Shown in pieces: positions 47,107 to 57,392 of a stretch of 64,000 bases of DNA. Where the stretch lies: NCBI GenBank assembly GCA_947259495.1, contig CAMYLV010000027.1, positions 27,984 to 91,983 on the forward strand, given 5' to 3'. The notes under the pieces were generated by a model. That model had not been told where the DNA came from, made no database searches, and saw only the letters and a list, made by a program, of their open reading frames with translations. Position 1 is the stretch's first letter. Each line of letters begins with the position of its first letter. Source of the stretch: an uncultured Desulfobacterales bacterium (GTDB lineage Bacteria > Desulfobacterota > Desulfobacteria > Desulfobacterales > JAHEIW01). The position numbers were made by a program, and so were the translations under genes.

Positions 47107-48981
47107 CTAGATGGACTGATCGAACTTACAGCTCAGTTTCAGCATCTCACCGTCGAAAAAACTGTCGATCTTATAGGGCAGCGACTTAAACAATTTGATC
47201 ATCCCTCTATTCTGCGCTGATGTATAGGCGATCAAGCCGGAAGTACCATTTTCCCGGGCCGCAAAGGCCAGTTTGTCCAGCAGCAACTTGCCCAAACCCT
47301 TTTTCTGATAGGGTTTGCTGATCGAAAACGCGATCTCGGCCTCATTGCTTGCCGGATCGATCAAGCATTCACCGATTCCGATCACCCGGCCGAAGCCAAA
47401 CTCGCCGACAACCGCAACGATGGTCAAATCTTTGATGTAATCGATCAACGACACCCCTTTGACTTCATCGTGGACGAAGCTGGTTTTTTCGTGAAAAAAA
47501 CGGGCAACCACGTCGTCTTTGTCCAGACTGTAAAAGTGTTCCTGAATACGGCGTTCATCCACCGGCTTGGCGGGTCTGATGGTGACAGCTTCGCCGCCAA
47601 TTTGAACGCTTTCTTCCAGGTGAATCGGGTAAACCCCGTGGATGGATTCGTTCAGGGTTCGTTCGGCGCTGAGAAGCCCCATCTTTTTGGCTTCGTAAAA
47701 CAATTCATCGCGAAACTCTGGATGCGCAATGCTGATCATGGCCATCGCCCGTTCCTGCAAACTTTTGCCAAACAGATTCACCGCCCCGTACTCGGTGACA
47801 ACGTAATGAACGTCTCCTCTGGGAACGACCACAGCGACATCTACTAACTGCGGGACGATGCGACTTTTTTTTCCCTGCAGGTCCGTGGCCGGCAACATTA
47901 AGATCGACTTGCCGCCATTGGACTGGACGGCGCCACGCATAAAATCAAGCATGCCGGTTACCCCCGAAAAATGATTATACGGCAGCGCATCAGCGGCTAC
48001 CTGACCGGTCAAATCGACGATCATGGCAACAGACATGGACACCATTTTGTTGTGGCGTGAGATAACAGCAGGGTCATTGACATAGTCGGAAGGATGAAAT
48101 TCGATGGCCGGATTGTCATTTAAAAATTCATACAGCTCTTCGGTGCCGATGGCACTGGCAGCCACCATTTTGCCTTCATTGAATCCCTTCTTCCGATTGG
48201 TAATGACCCCCCGGGAAAACAGATGCATAATATCATTGGTCATATTCTGGGTATGGATGCCCAGATCATTTTTATGGGCCAGCGCCAGTAAGGTGGCCTG
48301 ATGGGTGGCGCCCAGCCCGATTTCCATGGTGGAACCGTCTTCAATAAGGCGCGCAATCAGCCGTCCAATGTCATTGGCGGCATTGAGCTCCGGTGTTTCC
48401 CCGATGGATAGCAGCGACTCGTCAAGTTCCACAAACACATCCACATCATTGACGTGCAGAAAGCTTTGCCCCAGTACTCTGGGCATGCGTGCATTCACCT
48501 GGGCAATGACCAGGTCTGCCGACAGGGCCGCCGCCAGGGTAATGTCCACCGATACGCCCAGGCTCACCCAGCCAAAATCATCCGGCGGCGAAACCTGGAT
48601 CAGGGCAACATGAATCGGCAGCAGCCGGCTTTTAAATAAACGGGGGACCGCTGAAAGATTGATCGGCGTGATAAACCGTTTGTTGCGGGCAATAGCCTGG
48701 GGTTTTGCCGAGCCCAGGTAAAACGACCGGATATTGAGGCTTTGATCCCGGGTTTTATTGGCAATCAGCGTCAAGGGCGCGGTTTCCATGGTCAACAGCC
48801 GGTTGATTTCAATGTCTTTGAAGTAATTGGATGCTTCAGAAAGGGCCCGCACCAGATGCTGGGGCTCTCCACAGGATGAACCGATGAACACACGCTGCGC
48901 CGGTTTAATCAGCGCAATCGCCTCTTTTGCCGTTCGTCTGTTTTCAACATATTTGTCGGCCCAATAAGTGGATAAAGGCAT
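47107..48981 (-). CDS. acetyl-CoA hydrolase/transferase fused to C-terminal GNAT acetyltransferase
   Basis: N-terminal CoA-transferase family I motifs and GNAT region EAEIAFSISKPYQKKGLGKLLLDKL. Confidence 0.92.
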   Translation of the reverse strand: MPLSTYWADKYVENRRTAKEAIALIKPAQRVFIGSSCGEPQHLVRALSEASNYFKDIEINRLLTMETAPLTLIANKTRDQSLNIRSFYLGSAKPQAIARNKRFITPINLSAVPRLFKSRLLPIHVALIQVSPPDDFGWVSLGVSVDITLAAALSADLVIAQVNARMPRVLGQSFLHVNDVDVFVELDESLLSIGETPELNAANDIGRLIARLIEDGSTMEIGLGATHQATLLALAHKNDLGIHTQNMTNDIMHLFSRGVITNRKKGFNEGKMVAASAIGTEELYEFLNDNPAIEFHPSDYVNDPAVISRHNKMVSMSVAMIVDLTGQVAADALPYNHFSGVTGMLDFMRGAVQSNGGKSILMLPATDLQGKKSRIVPQLVDVAVVVPRGDVHYVVTEYGAVNLFGKSLQERAMAMISIAHPEFRDELFYEAKKMGLLSAERTLNESIHGVYPIHLEESVQIGGEAVTIRPAKPVDERRIQEHFYSLDKDDVVARFFHEKTSFVHDEVKGVSLIDYIKDLTIVAVVGEFGFGRVIGIGECLIDPASNEAEIAFSISKPYQKKGLGKLLLDKLAFAARENGTSGLIAYTSAQNRGMIKLFKSLPYKIDSFFDGEMLKLSCKFDQSI

Positions 48982-49015
48982 ACTTTACTCCTGGAAATTT
49001 ATCTGCCAACGCGTC

Positions 49016-49095
49016 AACCACAAAGGCACAAAGTTCACAAAGGGTCTTCAATTTATTAGATCCTTTTCTTTGTGCTCTTCGTGCGCTTTGTGGTT
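49016..49095. repeat. intergenic inverted array, ACCACAAAGG type
   Basis: aaccacaaaggcacaaagttcacaaaggg facing ccttttctttgtgctcttcgtgcgctttgtggtt. Confidence 0.75.
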
Positions 49096-49131
49096 AGATA
49101 AGCATTTTGGTTTACATTCACTTCACTTCAT

Positions 49132-50403
49132 TTATGCTTTGGCGGAAGGCAGCTGAACGTCTGCGGAAATCCCCCCTCCGGCGGCATCACGCTTGCTGCG
49201 TTCTACAATGAGCCATCCGATGAATCCCAGCGCCACAGCTGCAACAAATGCCAGACAAATAAAAATCGTTTCGATGCCATAGCCTGTTTCAATCACCGCA
49301 ACACCCTTTACCGCCAGGGCCCCTACACCAAAGGTCAGCACGAACTTGGCGCCGAAAGCCGAGTGATGGAATCGTTTGGGTGCAAAACGGGCCACCAGCG
49401 TGTTTTCAATCGGCTGCATACCGAGCAAAAAAAAGAAAAAAACAACCGCCAGTCCGACCAGCAGCAGATCCTGCGCCAAAGCCATACAGAAAGCCGCCAG
49501 GCCGGCAGTCCCAAAAAAAACCAGGTATGATATGCCCGGGTCATATCGATGGGCACACCGCCCACCGCTGAATTGCCCCACAACGCCGATCAAGAAAATA
49601 AGCGAGGTAATCGTCGTCGCCACCAGGTTTTGAGAAAATGCGCCCCGGGTGACCCCGTCCAACCAATGATAGAGAAGGGGTGTCCTTAATTCAAAGTAAG
49701 CCGGCAAAATAACCGTGGCACCCCGATAAACGATACCCCCGAGCATCATGGCGGCCAGCAGGATGACGAAGGCTCCCAGGATGCCGTTGCCCGAGCCCGT
49801 ATCTTTTGCAGCGGCGGTGCCGGATTCGGGCACCGGACGCGCCATCATCAGCACGGCACCGCCTAAATTCAGCCCGCCAAGACACAGATAAGCCGCCGCC
49901 GGCCCCCAGAGCCAGTTGATGATGCCGGTTAAAAGCGGTGCCATGGCCAGACCCAAATTGCCAAACATACCGTTATAGCCCATCCCAATACTGACGCGCG
50001 ACATCTCTTTGGAAATCAGGCCCAGTCCGGCCGGATGGTAGATGCCGGAAAAAAATCCCAGGGCTGCCAGCGCAGAACGCAGTATGAGCGGAGAGTCCAG
50101 CCACAGGGCGGCAACGACACTGGAAAAACCGGATCCCAGAAAAAAAAGAAACAGCAGCACCCGGGCACCGAAACGGTCTGCCAATAGCCCCCACACCAGG
50201 GCTGTCAGTCCGAAAAGTAGATACATCCAGAAGCTGAGCGAAAGTACCTGTGCCATCTGCATGTCCAGGCGCGCCATCAAAGGCAGCACAAGTGCCGGAA
50301 AAACCAGCATGTTAAAATGGCTCATGAAATGGCCATAGCAGGTATTCAGCAGGATGCGTCGGTCGTGCGGATCGAGCGTTACAGATCGATTCGGTATCAT
50401 CAA
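49132..50403 (-). CDS. MFS transporter
   Basis: 12-TM-like hydrophobic pattern, LLADRFGARVLLF. Confidence 0.85.
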   Translation of the reverse strand: MMIPNRSVTLDPHDRRILLNTCYGHFMSHFNMLVFPALVLPLMARLDMQMAQVLSLSFWMYLLFGLTALVWGLLADRFGARVLLFLFFLGSGFSSVVAALWLDSPLILRSALAALGFFSGIYHPAGLGLISKEMSRVSIGMGYNGMFGNLGLAMAPLLTGIINWLWGPAAAYLCLGGLNLGGAVLMMARPVPESGTAAAKDTGSGNGILGAFVILLAAMMLGGIVYRGATVILPAYFELRTPLLYHWLDGVTRGAFSQNLVATTITSLIFLIGVVGQFSGGRCAHRYDPGISYLVFFGTAGLAAFCMALAQDLLLVGLAVVFFFFLLGMQPIENTLVARFAPKRFHHSAFGAKFVLTFGVGALAVKGVAVIETGYGIETIFICLAFVAAVALGFIGWLIVERSKRDAAGGGISADVQLPSAKA

Positions 50404-50440
50404 GCCCCTTTGGTGGCTAATGTCTCAATTTCCAAAAACG

Positions 50441-51814
50441 TCAGGATTCGCCCTCGACGCTTTCATCGTCATCGATGGTTACCGGCTCCATTAATTTGGC
50501 CGAATCCGAGTCGGGCAGCTCCTGGACCTTGCTGAGTTTGCGGGTAATGACCCGGGTGCGCACTTCGGCCTGATCGATGGTATTGCTGGCTTCCTGCAGT
50601 TTCTTTTTGGTCTTGGCCAGCACTTCACCGAACTTGCCAAACTGGGTTTTAACCGCCCCCAGCAGTTCCCAGACCTCGCTGGATCGTTTCTCGATGGCCA
50701 GGGTGCGAAACCCCATCTGAAGACTGTTTAAAAGAGCGGCCAGCGTTGTCGGCCCGGTAACCACGATGCGATATTCTCTTTGCAGACTGTCGCACAGGCC
50801 CGGAAGCCTCAAGACTTCAGCGTACAGGCCCTCCACCGGTAAAAACATGATCCCGAAATCGGTTGTCTGCGGCGGATCGATGTATTTCTCCCGGATCGCC
50901 TTGGCTTCGGCTTTAACCCGGATCTCCAGATTTTTAACCGATTTTTCCGCCAGGTTTTTATCGGCCGCTTCCTGGGCATCCATCAGGCGTTGATAATCCT
51001 CCTGGGGAAATTTGGAATCAATGGGCAACCAGACGGCTTTTTCCGGATACGAATCCGGACCGGGCAATTTAATGGCAAATTCCACCCGCTCGCTGCTGGA
51101 TTTTTTGGTGACCACGTTGGCCGCATATTGGTCCGGGGTCAAGATCTGCTCCAGAATATGGCCGAGCCGAATTTCACCCCAGGTGCCCCGGGTTTTGACG
51201 TTGGTCAGCACTTTCTTCAGATCGCCCACGCCGGAGGCGAGGCTTCTCATCTCACCCAGGCCTTTATAAACCTGCTCAAGGCGCTCACTGACCTGTTTGA
51301 ACGATTCGCCCAGTCTTCTTTCCAAAGTCGACTGTAATTTTTCATCCACCACCGCGCGCATTTGCTCCAATTTGCGGCTGTTGTCTTCTTGCAGTGTTCG
51401 CAGCTGGGTTTCAACCGCTTTTCGCATCGCTTCAAATTTTGTTTCATGGAGCTGCGTCATCTCCAGCAGCTGTTTGGAGAAACTATCCAGCTGATCTTTT
51501 TGCATGCCGGCAACCTCACGCATCTGTTTAAGCTGGGAGTCACTGGCATATTTCAATGTGCTGCCGATTTCCTCCCGGGCCTGTCTGGCGCTGCCGGCCG
51601 ATTCCTGACGATTACGCGCGAACTCATCGCTGACCATGCGTTCGGCCTGCTCCTGTTGTTTTTCAAGGCTCGCAAAAAAATCCTGCGACTTGATCTCGCG
51701 GCGCCGAACCAAAATGATCAGTAAGACAAGGGCGGCCGCCAAAATGACACCGACCAGAATCAGGAGCAAATTGGTTAATCCGATTTCAGCGATGATGGCG
51801 TGCAAATAAGGCAT
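50441..51814 (-). CDS. rmuC: DNA recombination protein RmuC
   Basis: N-terminal TM, coiled coil, GTWGEIRLGHILEQILTPDQY, PIDSKFPQEDYQRL, GPTTLAALLNSLQMGFRTLAIEKRSSEVWELL. Confidence 0.95.
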   Translation of the reverse strand: MPYLHAIIAEIGLTNLLLILVGVILAAALVLLIILVRRREIKSQDFFASLEKQQEQAERMVSDEFARNRQESAGSARQAREEIGSTLKYASDSQLKQMREVAGMQKDQLDSFSKQLLEMTQLHETKFEAMRKAVETQLRTLQEDNSRKLEQMRAVVDEKLQSTLERRLGESFKQVSERLEQVYKGLGEMRSLASGVGDLKKVLTNVKTRGTWGEIRLGHILEQILTPDQYAANVVTKKSSSERVEFAIKLPGPDSYPEKAVWLPIDSKFPQEDYQRLMDAQEAADKNLAEKSVKNLEIRVKAEAKAIREKYIDPPQTTDFGIMFLPVEGLYAEVLRLPGLCDSLQREYRIVVTGPTTLAALLNSLQMGFRTLAIEKRSSEVWELLGAVKTQFGKFGEVLAKTKKKLQEASNTIDQAEVRTRVITRKLSKVQELPDSDSAKLMEPVTIDDDESVEGES

Positions 51815-52036
51815 TTCGAAATAGGGTTCTTCCCGTAACCCGACCTGAAGCATGACGGGCTTACTTAACAGAGGGTATATCCTTGCGAATCGGAAAGCAA
51901 CATGCTAACGGTTCCGATCATTACAGGGTAATTCCGTCGGCCAGCGTTAAGAGCACCGGGCACCGACTATGATTTTGCTATAAATATTTACGTAGTTATT
52001 TGGAAAGTTCCAGTCGTTTACGTCCGATGGTGATCT

Positions 52037-52120
52037 CACCACGAAGATCACGAAGATCACAAAGGCAGGCTGAATAAATTGGCACCCCCTCTTCGGGTCC
52101 TTCGTGCCCTTCGTGGTTGA
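52037..52120. repeat. intergenic inverted array, ACCACGAAGATCACGAAG type
   Basis: caccacgaagatcacgaagatcacaaagg facing cttcgggtccttcgtgcccttcgtggtt. Confidence 0.75.
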
Positions 52121-52263
52121 TAGAGACGAACTTGGGCTTTCTGCATAACCGTAAATATTTAATTTCAAATAGTTATAAATTAATCGAGAGGTTTGTTCAG
52201 GTTCTGGGGATTATAGAGAAAACACGATAGAGCGTCAAGCTCTCCACCCGGAATTCGGTAATA

Positions 52264-52470
52264 TTTATAGGGGTTGTCAAAAAAGCGTTGCGGTATTTAT
52301 AGGGGTTGTCAAAAAAGCGTTGCGGTATTCAAACGTTTTTTTCTACAAACCCTTATGCCGCACTACTGTATTTCGAAACATAATTATGGAAAACGGTACA
52401 AACGTTTATTTCTACAACCCCTTATACCGCACTTCCGTCTTCCGGAAGATTATTATGGAAAAAGGTATAA
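52264..52470 (+). repeat. MITE-like palindromic element cluster, copy M2 (partial + full + 3' partial)
   Basis: tttataggggttgtcaaaaaagcgttgcggta twice, then full element, then another 3' half ending at the downstream ATG. Confidence 0.85.
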
Positions 52471-54891
52471 ATGAAGCGGTTGTACAAAATTATGTTCATC
52501 ACCTTCCTGCTGGCGGCGATTTTGATTGCAGGTGGTGGTATTTATCTGCAGCAACTGAAGCCGCAATATTCAGGCGAACGGGTTCTTCCGGGCCTTCACC
52601 AGAAAGTGGAAGTCTATTTTGATCCATGGGCCGTCCCGCATATCTACGCCCTGAACGAAGCGGATGCCTATTTTGCGCTGGGATATGTCCATGCGCAGGA
52701 ACGCCTTTTCCAGATGGAGATCTTGCGACGGATTGCCGCCGGGCGCATGGCCGAAATATTCGGTGAAAAGCTGGTTAGAACAGACCGCTTTTTCCGAACC
52801 ATCGGAATCGATCAGAGTGCCAAACGGTCGGCAGAAAAATTTTTTAGCAAAGATGCAAAGTCATACCAAAAAGCCGGGCGGGCCTATCTGGCCGGGGTCA
52901 ACCAGTACATCGCAAAAGGAAAAACGCCGATTGAGTTTCGCATCCTGAGGATCCCCAAAGAAAAATTTACGCCTCAGGATTTTTACCTGGTGGCGGGGAT
53001 TATGGCATTCGGTTTTTCCCAGGGCTTTCGGACTGATCCGCTGGTCGCCAAAATTCACCAAAATTACGGATGGCCCTACCTGAAAGATTGGGGGCTGGGG
53101 TGGCCTGAAGGCGCCCTGAAAATTCCGGTTCAACGATCAAATTTTAGTCCATCAGCTGCCAGGTTAATTGCTGCAATCATGCCCATCATCGACCGGCTGC
53201 CAGCTGCGGCATGGATCGGCAGCAACGGCTGGGTGATCTCCGGCCAAAAAACCACATCGGGAAAGGTTCTTCTGGCCAATGACACCCACATTCTGTTTAC
53301 CCAGCCTTCGGTGTGGTACGAAGCCCACCTTGAATATCCCGGATCCAGCTTCTACGGATTTTTTGCAGCCGGAATCCCTTTTGGCCTTGTCGGCCGCAAT
53401 CGCTCGATTGCATGGGGACTGACCATGCTCCACAATGACGACATTGATTTTTTTCGGGAGCGGGCCAACCCGAAGGACGCCGATCAGGTCTGGGTCGATG
53501 ATCACTGGGAAAATCTGGAAATCCGAACAGAAACGATTCAGGTTCGAAATGCTGAGGATGTGAGCTTTAAGGTGCGGGTGTCGCGCCACGGCCCCCTGCT
53601 GAATTCGGTTGATGAAACCGTGGCCGCGACAACTTCCGACCCCATTTCGTTATGGTGGACCTTTAATCAATTTCCGAGTACGTCCATCCAGGCGGCCTAT
53701 CAATTTTCCCGCGCCCGGAATATCGAAGAGATGCGCCGGGCCGCCGCGCTCATTGATGCACCGGGGGTCAACATCATGTATGGTGACCAAAACGGCAATA
53801 TTGCCTGGTGGGCGGCCGCCCGTCTGTTGAGGCGCCCGGCACACGTGAATCCCAAACTGTTTCTGGATGGGGCCAGCGGAAAAGATGAGCCGCTCGGTTA
53901 TTATGACTTCACTGAAAACCCCCAATCGGAAAACCCGCCAAGCGGCTTTGTTTATTCGGCCAACAATCAACCGGAACCGTTGACAGACCGGTTGTACCCC
54001 GGTTATTACGTGCCGGACCATCGGGCCAGACGCATTGTGGCCTTTTTGGAATCAGACACCGTCTGGTCGGTTGAGGCCGTAAAAGAAATGGGAACCGATA
54101 GTGTATCACCGGCAGCGCCTGAAATGACCCGTGAAATTTTAAATACCGTTTATGATAAAGAGCGCAATGCAAAATCGCCACTTGTTGAAAAAGCCTATCG
54201 AGTTCTGGAGCAATGGGATGGCGACCATCAAACAGATGATGTGGCCCCCACCATTTTCTATAAACTTCTCGCTCATATTGCTGAAAACACGTTTGCCGAC
54301 GAATTGGGAAAGGATGATTATCAAACCTTTATGACGACCCATTTGATGAAACGCTCCCTGCCGGTGATTCTCCAAAACAATTCATCTTTGTGGTGGGATA
54401 ACATCCACACTCAAGACATCAAAGAGACACGTAAAATGGTCTTTGCTCAATCCTTTGAGCGGACCCTGCAGGATTTGGAAAAACAATTGGGCCCTGTCAT
54501 TTCCGATTGGCACTGGGGGAAAGTCCACACCCTGGAACATCAGCACCTGCTCGGCAGGAAAAAACCGCTGGATAAATGGTTTAATGTCGGGCCGTTTTCG
54601 ATACAGGGGGGCGATGAGGTGATCGCCAATCTGGCCTTTCGGCTCAACACCGAAGGCCGCTACCCGGTGCTCTACGGACCCGCCATGCGTTTTGTTGTCG
54701 ATTTTTCCAAAACCGACGGTGCCCTGGGGATAAACCCGACCGGGCAGTCAGGTTATTTTTTAAGCCGCCACTACGACGACCAGACAACGTTATTCAACAC
54801 TGGAAAATTGCGACCCCAGATGATGAACGCAATTAAAATCCGGCAGAATCATAAGGGCAATTTGATTTTAAGGCCTGCTAAGGAAAATTAA
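52471..54891 (+). CDS. penicillin acylase family (Ntn-hydrolase) protein
   Basis: FDPWAVPHIYA, ALGYVHAQERLFQMEILRR, WIGSNGWVISGQKTTSGKVLLANDTH (candidate autocleavage G|S). Confidence 0.93.
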   Translation: MKRLYKIMFITFLLAAILIAGGGIYLQQLKPQYSGERVLPGLHQKVEVYFDPWAVPHIYALNEADAYFALGYVHAQERLFQMEILRRIAAGRMAEIFGEKLVRTDRFFRTIGIDQSAKRSAEKFFSKDAKSYQKAGRAYLAGVNQYIAKGKTPIEFRILRIPKEKFTPQDFYLVAGIMAFGFSQGFRTDPLVAKIHQNYGWPYLKDWGLGWPEGALKIPVQRSNFSPSAARLIAAIMPIIDRLPAAAWIGSNGWVISGQKTTSGKVLLANDTHILFTQPSVWYEAHLEYPGSSFYGFFAAGIPFGLVGRNRSIAWGLTMLHNDDIDFFRERANPKDADQVWVDDHWENLEIRTETIQVRNAEDVSFKVRVSRHGPLLNSVDETVAATTSDPISLWWTFNQFPSTSIQAAYQFSRARNIEEMRRAAALIDAPGVNIMYGDQNGNIAWWAAARLLRRPAHVNPKLFLDGASGKDEPLGYYDFTENPQSENPPSGFVYSANNQPEPLTDRLYPGYYVPDHRARRIVAFLESDTVWSVEAVKEMGTDSVSPAAPEMTREILNTVYDKERNAKSPLVEKAYRVLEQWDGDHQTDDVAPTIFYKLLAHIAENTFADELGKDDYQTFMTTHLMKRSLPVILQNNSSLWWDNIHTQDIKETRKMVFAQSFERTLQDLEKQLGPVISDWHWGKVHTLEHQHLLGRKKPLDKWFNVGPFSIQGGDEVIANLAFRLNTEGRYPVLYGPAMRFVVDFSKTDGALGINPTGQSGYFLSRHYDDQTTLFNTGKLRPQMMNAIKIRQNHKGNLILRPAKEN

Positions 54892-54900
54892 ATGACCGGC

Positions 54901-55003
54901 CTATAGGGGTTGTCAAAAAACGTTGCGGTATTCAAACGTTTTTTTTCTACAACCCCTTATGCCGCACTTCCGCATTCCGCAACATTGTTATGGAAAACGG
55001 TAT
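54901..55003 (+). repeat. MITE-like palindromic element, copy M3
   Basis: ctataggggttgtcaaaaaacgttgcggtattcaaacgttttttttctacaaccccttatgccgcacttccgcattccgcaacattgttatggaaaacggtat. Confidence 0.85.
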
Positions 55004-55043
55004 CACTTTTAGAAAATATTCCTGAGATGGCACACCATCAAAC

Positions 55044-56078
55044 TTAAGGGGAAGGCGTGTCTGGTTGGGTCGCCTTATACTGGCGGTACATTCCGCGAAA
55101 TTGATGATAGGTCAGTCCCAAAATCCGGGCGGCTTTTTTCTGATTGTACTTTGCTTTTTGCAGGGCGGTTTGCATCATGGTGGCCTTTAGCTGCCAGACG
55201 GCTTCCTTGAGGGGACCCTGCAGCAATTTACCTAGATCCGTCCCGCCGGCACTTTCATCCGCAGCCGATTTTGCGGCTGCGGGGGCCGCTGTGTTTTCAT
55301 AAGGGGAATGAAAGGGGTAAAAGTCAATCTCGGTAATGGTGGCCGCGTCGGAACGATAAACCGCCCGCTCAACAACATTTTTCAATTCCCGGATGTTGCC
55401 CGGCCAGATATGATTTTCCAGCGCCTCGACGGCTTCGTCACTAAAAACCGGGATTTCGTCCCACCCGAGTTCCAGCGCCATCCTGCCGGCAAAGTGACTG
55501 GCAATTAAAAAAATATCTTCTTTACGCTCTCTGAGGGGCGGCAAAAACAAAACTTCAAAAGAAAGCCGATCCAACAAATCCTGTTTGAAACGGTTTTTAC
55601 GGGCCAGATACTTTAAATCGGCATTGGTAGCGGCAATAATGCGGACATCCGATTCTACGCTCTCCGAGCTGCCAACCCGCTCGAAGGCATTATACTCCAC
55701 TACCCTTAGAATTTTTTCCTGAACTTCCATCGGTATACTTCCAATTTCATCTAAAAACAGGCTACCGCGATCAGCGGCCTCAAATCGACCAACCCGTCTC
55801 TGCAAAGCGCCGGTAAATGCGCCTTTTTCATAACCAAACAGCTCTGACTCGATTAGAGACGGCGACAGAGCTGCACAGTTCAGTGCCACCATCGGGGCCT
55901 GCCATCGATTCGACAGATAATGCAACCGCGATGCGGCCAATTCTTTTCCCGTTCCCCTCTCACCGATTAACAAAACGGGTCGATTTACCGGAGCAACCCG
56001 GGAGAGCCGTTCCTGGAACGCCAAAAACGGCTCCGACTGGCCCAGGGCCTCTGTGACGGCTGTTGCCGTATGTGCCAT
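55044..56078 (-). CDS. pspF: sigma-54 enhancer-binding activator of phage shock operon
   Basis: LIGERGTGKELAASRLHYLSNRW, SLIESELFGYEKGAFTGA, FIS-like HTH tail; divergent from pspABC. Confidence 0.93.
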   Translation of the reverse strand: MAHTATAVTEALGQSEPFLAFQERLSRVAPVNRPVLLIGERGTGKELAASRLHYLSNRWQAPMVALNCAALSPSLIESELFGYEKGAFTGALQRRVGRFEAADRGSLFLDEIGSIPMEVQEKILRVVEYNAFERVGSSESVESDVRIIAATNADLKYLARKNRFKQDLLDRLSFEVLFLPPLRERKEDIFLIASHFAGRMALELGWDEIPVFSDEAVEALENHIWPGNIRELKNVVERAVYRSDAATITEIDFYPFHSPYENTAAPAAAKSAADESAGGTDLGKLLQGPLKEAVWQLKATMMQTALQKAKYNQKKAARILGLTYHQFRGMYRQYKATQPDTPSP

Positions 56079-56199
56079 AGTTAATTTTACCAATTTTTAG
56101 TTTTTATTACTATATATAAGTATTTTTCGCTCATCTGTCAAGAAGGGTCTTAAATCAGTATTAAATATAAATTCGGTAATTTAAAGCCAATTTCGACCC

Positions 56200-56215
56200 T
56201 GGCACGATATATGCT
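56200..56215 (+). promoter_or_regulatory. sigma-54 (-24/-12) promoter upstream of pspA
   Basis: TGGCACG-ATAT-ATGCT, close to consensus TGGCACG-N4-TTGCW. Confidence 0.8.
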
Positions 56216-56309
56216 CAATTGGAAGTTATTCATTTAACAGATAACAATTAACGTCAAATTGAGCGTTTATGAGCAATTCGGGCGTTAATTGGCAAACAGG
56301 GAGGTCACC

Positions 56310-57002
56310 ATGGGTATTTTTACACGCTTTCGTGATATCATTAGCTCCAATATCAATGCGATCCTTGATAAAGCGGAAGATCCGGAAAAATTGATTAAGC
56401 TGATGATCAGAGAAATGGAGGATACGCTCGTTGAGATCAAAGCGGCCTGCGCCGGCGCTATGGCCAGCAGCAAAAAAGTTCAACGCCAGCAGGCTACATT
56501 GCAGGATAGGATTCATTACTGGGAGGAAAAGGCCCAGCTGGCAGTCAGCAAAGGAAGAGATAATCTGGCTCGCGAAGCTCTGGTCGAAAAGCGCCGTTAT
56601 ACCCGCCGGATTGATGGCCTTGAAAACGAGCTCAGCGAACACAATCTTCTGGTCGAACAATATCAGGCGGACATTCGCCAGTTGGAAGACAAGTTGAAAT
56701 CAGCCCGTGATAAACAACGCCTGCTCGTCCAGCGCCATATTCATGCCAGTCAAAAAATGCAGGCTCAGGAAGAGATCAGACGGGTGGATGGTGCCGCGGC
56801 CATGATGAAATTTGATGAACTTGAAAACCGTATCGAACGCATGGAAGCTGAAGCCGATCTGGTCAATTTCGGGAAACAGTCGGTTCTGGATGCCGAATTC
56901 GACACATTGGATGTGGATGAAGAAATCGAGAAAGAACTGCAGGCGCTAAAAACGCCGGATTCGGTCTCAAAACCCAATGAAACACAAACTTTAGATGGAT
57001 GA
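56310..57002 (+). CDS. pspA: phage shock protein A
   Basis: MGIFTRFRDIISSNINAILDKAEDPEKLIKLMIREMEDTL, coiled-coil PspA/IM30. Confidence 0.95.
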   Translation: MGIFTRFRDIISSNINAILDKAEDPEKLIKLMIREMEDTLVEIKAACAGAMASSKKVQRQQATLQDRIHYWEEKAQLAVSKGRDNLAREALVEKRRYTRRIDGLENELSEHNLLVEQYQADIRQLEDKLKSARDKQRLLVQRHIHASQKMQAQEEIRRVDGAAAMMKFDELENRIERMEAEADLVNFGKQSVLDAEFDTLDVDEEIEKELQALKTPDSVSKPNETQTLDG

Positions 57003-57137
57003 TCGGTGCGTTCGAATTTCTGTTGAGATTTTTATTGATCGTTTTGCGCGAATAATTTTATAACCTTCTCCAGGATTCGGGGGGCACCTTCGACGGTTGC
57101 AGACAACCTAAATGATTAAGCCAAGGTAAATGCAAAA

Positions 57138-57389
57138 ATGAAAGAAGTATTGATTGTAGCCATTGTATTCGGAAGCATCCTGCTGGCGCTGGCCATCATC
57201 CCGGGCACGATTCTTTTGGCGATAAAATTCTTTCGCGGTGGTCTATCTGCAGATGATCAAGCCGAGGAGGCCAAAATGATTCAGGAAATTTATAAGGGGC
57301 TGGCGCGCATGGAAAATCGCGTTGACGCGTTGGAGGCCATTTTGCTGGATCAAAAAGGGCCGAAACGAGCGGCACCGAAAGGAAGCTAA
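57138..57389 (+). CDS. pspB: phage shock protein B
   Basis: N-terminal TM, EAKMIQEIYKGLARMENRVDALEAILLD. Confidence 0.88.
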   Translation: MKEVLIVAIVFGSILLALAIIPGTILLAIKFFRGGLSADDQAEEAKMIQEIYKGLARMENRVDALEAILLDQKGPKRAAPKGS

Positions 57390-57392
57390 ACC

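Noticed and set aside
52274-52622. Small ORFs upstream of the penicillin acylase
   Set aside because: They translate the palindromic MITE-like element and overlap the real gene out of frame.
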